Assembly: GCF_010093535.1 (NCBI RefSeq)
Contig: NW_022985223.1
Span: forward strand, 62,001 to 126,000
Source: Lindgomyces ingoldianus
Taxonomy: Eukaryota; Ascomycota; Dothideomycetes; Pleosporales; Lindgomycetaceae
Reading direction: 5' to 3'
DNA: 64,000 bases
Below, one piece after another: positions 57,820 through 64,000 of the stretch. The notes beneath the pieces are model-generated. The model had not been told where the DNA came from. It did no database searches and saw only the letters and a program-made list of their open reading frames with translations. A program made the translations under genes and the position numbers. Numbering within the stretch: position 1 is the first letter of the stretch; each line of letters begins with the position of its first letter.

Positions 57820-58515
57820 GTGACTTCGAACCCGCCAGCCAGTCCTTCAACGTCCTTCCCCTCAATCCTTCCAGACTCAACCCCAATTTCAACTCCAATT
57901 TCAGCTCCAATCCCAACCCCAACCCCAACCCACCCCCTACCACCACTCCTCTGTCTCCCCCTAGAACTGCGCCACGCCATCTACACATGCCTCAGCATAC
58001 ACTGCCAGCCCGGTTACCCCATAACCTAAAGCTCGCACGACGCACCACCCCTACACCTCCTTCTCACCAGCCCCCAAATCTGCACCAAAGCCCTCACGCA
58101 CTTCTACCGTCATATCACCTTCCGCTTCCACCCGCTCAGCCGCGCCCGCGTCCCGCGTGATAGCATTCGCGCGGGCACGCTGTCTGCCATCCGTCGCGCG
58201 CAAAAGGTGGAATGGGTGTTGTTGTGGAGTGTTGCGGTTGCGCGGATGGGAGTAGCCCAGGAGCTTACGCATTTGCCGTAGTGGATAAGTGGGTGGCTAG
58301 AGGAGCAGGTATGGTTGTTGAAAGAAGAAGGGTCGGTGTTGAAGGATGTGTCAAGTATGGGTGTGTAGGAGAGAAAGAGGGAGTTGTTGGAGCCGTTGTG
58401 GTTGCTGAAAGAAAGGGTGAGGTTCCGAGTTGGGATCGTTATTGCTGTGGAGGATAAGGAGGGGTTTTTGAGGGAGCGGATTGAAGAGTATGGTAGGGAG
58501 TTGAATGAGGACTAA
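57820..58515 (+). pseudogene. F-box-like protein remnant with three in-frame stops
   Basis: One reading frame stays open from about 57742 to the final TAA at 58513-58515 except for three stop codons: TAA 58027-58029, TAG 58279-58281 and TAG 58366-58368. Before the first stop, LPPLLCLPLELRHAIYTCL is the start of the F-box-like proteins common in filamentous fungi (LPxELRxxIY). Between and after the stops the frame still reads like protein (ICTKALTHFYRHITFRFHP, SAIRRAQKVEWVLLWSVAV, LLKERVRFRVGIVIAVED). All three stops differ by one C-to-T change from a Gln codon. No ATG is clear, so the 5' end is uncertain. Introns could in principle bypass single stops, but no good donor/acceptor pairs were seen. 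Confidence 0.65.
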
Positions 58516-58676
58516 TTAGGTCGAGATCCTTCCACGACAAACGTGACAAAGGAAATGATTCCAAAAGTAATAATCAAGAAAGTGCCGAAACTCTATATTT
58601 CTATTCGATTGTATTAAAAAGCCTGCTTTCCCACGTAATCAATCGGGATACCTGGCAAAATACTTCTATCCAGCTA

Positions 58677-61245
58677 TCAACTCTCAACACCATACCTCTT
58701 AAGTGTGGCTTTCGCCGTCGTAACCTTCATCCCAATCCTATCATCCCATTAGCCACTCATCGTCTCAACCTCGGCTGAACCCATATTGGAGAAAGGGAGT
58801 AACATACCTGGCATCCAAATCATAACTCTCCCACCTCCCAACCTCGTCCAACCAAACCCTACATTCCTCCAACTTCTCCTTATCACTCTCCGGCATCGCA
58901 TCCCTATCCACCTCCCTCCAAAGATTCGCTGCCATCTCGTATCTTGCACATGGAGCCGTCCACGAATCCTTCAAGTGTCCCTTGAACAGCGTCTTGTCAT
59001 GGGCGAGGATCTCTTCCTTGAGGACCATTTTCGCCTTATCCGTATTGTTCATACTACGTAACGTAGCCGCACGCAACAAGGCCAGAATCCCTTTTTCATC
59101 CAGCCCTTCTTTCTCCCAATAGGGGTTTTGCTCGGATTCGCTCCACGCGAGATTATCGAGAGAGGTTTGCAGATGTCTCGTTTTCATCCTCTTAAGCCCG
59201 TTCCAGAAATATATCATTTCCTCTATAGGGCTAACACCTACGGCATCGATCAATTCGCAGTCCCAGTCCTTAGCTCTCTGCTCCCATTTCTGGATCTTGC
59301 GGGTCACGAAGACGTCAAAAGGGAGTTGGCGCGCCATGAATTTCTTCCTGCCGGTGTTGGGCACGACTTTCTTGAAGAGGTCTTCGGCTTTGGCTTTCTC
59401 CTCTTTTGCCTTGTCTGGATTCGCAGTCTTGTTGCGACGGTATAATTCTACGTGCGCGGCGCCGCTGATGTAGTAGTACAATCCGTGACTCCAGTTGTTC
59501 AGTTTGATGCATGTCTGAAACGCCGTGGACGTGCCCTCGTAATCATGCAGATTCATTGCATTTAGACTCATCTCAAACCAGCGTAACGCTTCCAGCTGCT
59601 TTAGCGGGGACTCGGACGATTTAGCCATGAAGTCAACCGCATCTTCGAGTTCCTTCTCACTCGCCAGCATACGCGCTTCTTCGAGAAGCAAGAGATGGGA
59701 CCTAGGGTACCTCTTCCTCATCTCCACTAACAGCACTTTACACCGTTCCTTCGGGTACGAACCTTCGCCTCGTTGGGGAATGATGTCGCAGAATCCAGCC
59801 AGACCGTTGTAGAAGCCGAAGAGAACAAGGCCTGCCAGCGCGCCGTGGATGTTGTGGAATTTGGTGGCTTGCCACAGCATTTGAATACCGCGTTCACGAT
59901 CGCCCTTAAAGCCTACGATTTTCAACAGTGTTGCGAAAGCTGGTGGGACAAGAGATATTAATAAAAGAAGGATGCCGAAGCAGAAATTGGCACCGGAGAT
60001 GATGAATACGTCTACGGGGTGATCTCCGTATAGAGCTAAATCATCGCTTGCTTGGATAGTGTCTGAGGCAGTGAGCCCGGCGAAGTCTTCTCCGGGGTCC
60101 GGGACTGAATCAGACGGTTCGGAGGGTAAATTAGGTGCGGCACTGGATTTGAGGTCGAGGTCCCGTTTTACGGTGTCCATGTCAACTGTTTCTCCCTTTT
60201 CCGTTGGTATCCCCAGATGTCCCCTATACTCAACTGGAGTCTCGAGGTCCTGGCGTTCTTCATCAGCATCAACGAAGTCGAAGTCTTCGCCGTCCTCATC
60301 TCCGCCTCCTTTCCCTTTCTCTTCGTTAACATCCGTCTTCGCCTCCTCCTTAACTTCTTTGCATAGACTCGTAGAAGATCCTGCTGCAGACTGTCCAAGC
60401 TTAGGAACCGTGAGAGGGCTCCCACCCTGTGTCGGACTCGTCGAATTCTCGGACCTTGTCGAATTCAAAGAGCTCACACTCCTCTCTCTTAAGAACTTCC
60501 TCTCAGCATCCATAACACCCTCCAGTGTCAAGTACGCCTTCCTCAGTTTATAGAAGCTCTTGATCGCCTCCGTCAAACTCTCATTCAAGACCCCCACAAT
60601 CGCGCTCATCAATTGCGCCTCAGCCAGACAAACTGCATACTCAGTACCAGGCGGAAAGATGGGAGATTGGTACGAATGAGTACGGTGGGCGCGTCGTTGA
60701 TGCTCGTACGCGGCATTCTCGGCATCGGAGAGGGTCTCAGAAGCTACATTCCCCGATTAATGACCCTCCTCAACCACGCATAACTAGATAGAGAGAGCCG
60801 AACCTTCACGCATAATTTCCTGCTCAAATCCAAGGGTAGCCCGCATGAAGATCACCACTCCCTTTCCCAACTACCATTACGTAAGCCCGGGATCGAGTAC
60901 CCGCGTAATTGCGGGCTTCTTGGGTGTTCTGAGTACCTGGTGGAATGGGGAAGACCCTTTGCTGAGACGTTCTTCGGCGCTGTCGACATCGTCGTCCATT
61001 ATATAGGTAACAGCTGTATTCGCGTGACATGAGCATAAACATGGTAACATGGGGTTGACTGGATGCGGGGGAAACAGCATACCTGCCATTGCATCTTCAA
61101 CTATTTGTGTTGTCAGTCCTCATTTCTCACGCAAGCTAGAAAATAGGTATTTACTCTGTGTAAGCTCATCAAGAGCGTTCAAACTCCTCGTCGATCCCGA
61201 AGCCTTCTGCCTCCCACCTCCCAACCAACCTCCGAGTTTCAGCAT
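58677..61245 (-). CDS. IML2: Iml2 family protein (inclusion body clearance / mitochondrial outer membrane)
   Basis: Six minus-strand exons (61245-61155, 61100-61083, 61013-60937, 60870-60804, 60743-58808, 58737-58677) join in frame to 749 residues, near the yeast length of 731. Iml2 is a TTC39-related protein needed for lipid-droplet-dependent clearance of inclusion bodies in yeast. The N-terminus (MLKLGGWLGGGRQKASGSTR, then HQLGKGVVIFMRATLGFEQE) and EAQLMSAIVGVLNESLTEA are typical. LYGDHPVDVFIISGANFCFG, NFCFGILLLLISLVPPAFAT and YPRSHLLLLEEARMLAS follow, with TPR-like helices to the end. The last exon supplies RIGMKVTTAKATLKRYGV. The second exon is an 18-nt microexon, accepted because it alone keeps the frame between its neighbours. 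Confidence 0.9.
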
Positions 61246-61777
61246 ATCGCTTGCCAAGCCAAGCTTTCAGAACAAAGGAGAGAAGAGAGTAAGAAGAGTG
61301 AAGCGGCAGGGAAAGGAGTCCTGGTATTGACTACATCATGCTGGTGAGGCTAAATACAAGGAGTGGAACGACGGCAGTGGCATTGCTGACAGCCCGAAAG
61401 TCTTAGTCGAATAGAGTGGTACGTCACCGGTGAACCGGGGGAAGGCTAACCCGAAGGTATTTGTCCGCAGGGATGGACAGATAGACATATTGCTGGATCC
61501 TATGGGCGGCTCTTCATTATAGAGTGAAGGGCGTCTTGGACAAGAGAAAGCATTTCTTATCACAATAATTGAGGATCGAAACGGAGGCCAGAGAGCCGGT
61601 GAAAGCTGCAGCTTCACGTGACCCCTGCCAAGCTATCGGGCCGCTCTCTCGCAAATCACTCCCGAACGATCCAGCAGAGCCGCACGCATCAACAGCTTCA
61701 GCCACCTGCCACGCAACGCATCCCAGTTACGTATCCGCACAAATCGATCCTCCGTTCCCCCATCCACCCAACCCGCT
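61246..61777. promoter_or_regulatory. divergent promoter region IML2 / SEM1
   Basis: This 532-bp region lies between opposed start codons and contains both promoters. No TATA box or other element stands out. Confidence 0.5.
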
Positions 61778-62183
61778 ATGTCCGCCTCAGCCCAAAACAG
61801 TTCGCAAACAAGCAAAGCCCTCGCCTCCGACTCCAAAAACGGTGACGCAGCCAAAGACGCCCAGAAGCCCGCCGCACAGCTCGAGGAAGACGATGAGTTT
61901 GAGGATTTCCCCGTAGAAGGTAACCCAAGCCTCGCTGTCCAGTTTAAACTGGGTGCTAGTAGAATGAATACTTACTGCGCAATGTCAGACTGGCCGGAAG
62001 AAGAGACACAGCTACCAGGCGGCAATGCGCATCTGTGGGAGGAGAGCTGGGATGACGATGATACGAATGAGGACTTTGCGGTGCAGCTGAGGTATGACAT
62101 GGCTTTGTATATCGGTTCTGGGAAATGTGGGAGTGCTGATTTGGCCATCTAGGGAAGAGCTCAAGAAGCTTGGTCAGAAATGA
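61778..62183 (+). CDS. SEM1: 26S proteasome subunit Sem1/Dss1
   Basis: Exons 61778-61919, 61989-62091 and 62153-62183 join in frame to 91 residues, the normal size. Sem1/Dss1 is an intrinsically disordered acidic protein of the proteasome lid that also serves in the TREX-2 mRNA export complex and binds BRCA2-type proteins. The conserved acidic/aromatic repeats are clear: LEEDDEFEDFPVED joined to WPEEE, and LWEESWDDDDTNEDFAVQLR, followed by EELKKLGQK. The last exon encodes only 10 residues. The introns are 69 and 61 nt. Confidence 0.95.
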
Positions 62184-62490
62184 ACGAACGAGTCTCCATG
62201 CGATACAATGATTTGAGCAGGCAAGCCGGTGGCGTTATGATAAGGAGCGGGTTCACGATTCGACCTAGATTGCCGGTCTTTGGTAGAAAAGCAGTACTCG
62301 TCATGGGTTTGAAGGACAGCTTCCAGGCAATACAAACAGGCACATGGCATAATGGGTCAAGTATATCGTGAAGACTAAAGTATCAGTCGAGCTGTATTGA
62401 ACCCTTGAAGAACTAATAACATACGTCATAACCTCGAGGAAGACCCTTCCCATCTATTTTAAGCCAATACTCTGAGCCACTGGTCATGAT
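62184..62490. other. convergent intergenic region SEM1 / PGK1
   Basis: This 307-bp stretch carries the 3' regions of both genes. No gene is seen. Confidence 0.5.
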
Positions 62491-63879
62491 CTACTTACTT
62501 GACAGAGCCGACACACCTGGAAGATCCTTGCCCTCAAGCAGTTCGAGAGATGCTCCACCTCCAGTAGATACGTGGCTGAGCTTGTCTTCTACACCGTACT
62601 TGGCGGCAACGGTCGCAGTGTCACCACCACCGATGATGACGATCTTTCCGCTTTGTGCAGCGGCGACGGCGACATCCATGGTTTTCTTTGTGCCATTCGC
62701 GAAGGCCTCGAATTCGAAGACACCTGGTGGGCCGTTCCAGAGGATTGTCTTTGCCTCGTTAATGGTTTCCTTGTACAGGGCAATCGACTTCTCGCCGCAG
62801 TCAAGTCCCATCCAGCCGTCTGGAATACCATCCTTATCCTCGGCATATCCGGTCTTTGCATCCTTGGAGAAGCTGTCCGCAGTAATGTAATCTACTGGCA
62901 GAACAATTTTGACATTGTTATCCTTTGCCTTTTTAACCAAGTCTCCGACTGTCTTGCTGCCAGCCTCGTCGAACAGGCTGTTTCCGATAGCGACACCCTC
63001 AAGCGTCTTCTTGAACGTGAAAGCCATACCACCGCAGATGATAAGGCTATTGACCTTGCTGAGCAGGTTGTCGATGAGCTGGATCTTATCGGAGACCTTG
63101 GCGCCACCGAGGATTGCAAGAAAGGGCCTTGCAGGGTCCTCAAGGGCTTTGGCGAAGTACTCGAGCTCCTTCTTGACAAGGAACCCGGAGGCCTTTTGCG
63201 GGAGGTCTACGCCGACCATAGAGCTGTGGGCACGATGTGCTGTTCCGAAGGCATCGTCTGCAACCAATTAGCCCGAACACCCTCCCGAAAGTGTCTTGCA
63301 GCACTCACTGATATAAATATCCCCCAAAGCCGTCAACCCCTTCCTAAACTCCTCCACCTTCGCCTTATCCGCCTTAACCTTCTTCCCCTCAGCATCCTTC
63401 GAACTCCCCTCTTCCTCAGCATGAAACCTCAAATTCTCGAGCAAAATCACCTGCCCATCGGTCGCGGCATTGACCGTTGCCTCTGTCTCCTTCCCCACAC
63501 AGTCCTCGGCGAAAATTACCTTCCGCCCGTCCAGCAGCTTCTCGAGCTCGGGAACAACCGGCTTGAGACTGTACTTCGGGTTTGGTTTGCCATCCGGGCG
63601 GCCGAGGTGCGACATCAGGATCACGGCTTTGGCGCCCTGCTCGACGGCATATTTGATTGTAGGGAGCGCGCCCACGATGCGTTGATTGTTGGTGATATTT
63701 TTGTTGGCGTCAAGGGGGACGTTGAAATCGACCTGTTGAGGTGAGCAGGATTAGATGAGAGCTCAATTCTAGGAGTGTGTATGAATATCAGGAAGGGGGA
63801 TTGAGAGACTTACTCGGACGAGCACACGCTTTCCCTTGACGTCGACGTCGGTAATGGAGAGCTTGTTGGAGAGAGACAT
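62491..63879 (-). CDS. PGK1: phosphoglycerate kinase
   Basis: Minus-strand exons 63879-63814, 63732-63309 and 63257-62491 join in frame to 418 residues, the standard PGK length. It transfers phosphate between 1,3-bisphosphoglycerate and ADP in cytosolic glycolysis. The first exon gives [17 protein letters not shown], continuing as [20 protein letters not shown], the PGK signature with the substrate Asp and Asn. Then come [50 protein letters not shown] and ICGGMAFTF. The C-terminal nucleotide domain has [31 protein letters not shown] and [16 protein letters not shown]. Nothing is missing. A 390-codon opposite-strand frame over this gene is a shadow of its codon use. Confidence 0.98.
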
Positions 63880-64000
63880 GGTGGTATGAAAGTCGTCCCG
63901 AAGCTGTAGTGCCTTATGTAGCTCTTGAAGGTCTCGAAGGGTACTTTGAAGAACCAATGTGTTCTTTTGAAGCGAAAAGAGGAGAATCGAAGACTACTTA
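63880..64000 (-). promoter_or_regulatory. PGK1 5' leader, partial
   Basis: The last 121 bases are upstream of the PGK1 start on the minus strand. They include the 5' untranslated part; the full promoter lies outside the window. Confidence 0.6.

Noticed and set aside
62572..63744. 390-codon open frame opposite PGK1
   Set aside because: PGK1 is certain on the other strand. Long antisense frames over highly expressed, codon-biased genes are common.
1..64000. CRISPR arrays, operons or a bacterial origin
   Set aside because: There is no regularly spaced short repeat array, and spliced eukaryotic genes on both strands exclude a prokaryotic source.

Overview
This window is nuclear DNA of a filamentous ascomycete (Pezizomycotina; a leotiomycete-like fungus would fit, but that is inference). 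The evidence is intron-split genes with short introns of about 45 to 75 nt (GT...AG, CTAAC/CTRAY branch points), a Zn2Cys6 regulator with an AflR-like C-terminus, fungal-type SCAP, MON2, IML2, SLD3 and ACL4 genes, and a transposon island with RIP-like transition differences. All joined gene models were spliced by eye by reading frame, splice sites and family conservation, so exon ends are predictions.

Left part (1-28148): a DHA2-type MFS transporter with an unusual 437-residue N-terminal extension (1794-4878), a Zn2Cys6 factor (8133-9464, minus) and an Hbn1/Frm2-type nitroreductase (11771-12624), all widely spaced. A compact housekeeping block follows: MON2 (13775-19096, minus), MMS2 (19529-20153), a mitochondrial LYR-motif protein (20503-21470), GIR2 (21569-22368, minus), ACL4 (22570-23712) and the sterol sensor SCAP (24528-28148). 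GIR2 and ACL4, both tied to ribosome biology, share a 201-bp divergent promoter.

Middle part (28149-38554): a gene-poor repeat island. It holds a 4.3-kb inverted-repeat (foldback-like) element with arms of about 1.5 kb around a 0.9-kb spacer that carries a TATA box and a small broken gene. A 410-bp TA-flanked MITE sits in the right arm, and its empty site is preserved in the left arm. A 588-bp non-autonomous hAT element with a perfect 8-bp target duplication follows and contains a 15-N assembly gap. Beyond it lies degenerate AT-rich sequence.

Right part (38555-64000): the casein kinase 2 beta subunit CKB1, and a predicted 2715-residue low-complexity protein (40720-49081, minus) built from repeated acidic-Trp-Gly/poly-Lys modules, coiled coils and Arg-rich tails, which I consider the most intriguing object here. 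Then come an 827-residue Ser/Pro-rich protein of unknown function (51246-53781, minus), the replication initiator SLD3 (54803-57406, minus), an F-box-like pseudogene with three in-frame stops (57820-58515), IML2 (58677-61245, minus), the proteasome/TREX-2 subunit SEM1 (61778-62183) and phosphoglycerate kinase PGK1 (62491-63879, minus). The identified genes are mostly independent housekeeping functions. There is no secondary-metabolite backbone enzyme, CRISPR array or recognisable rRNA or tRNA gene.
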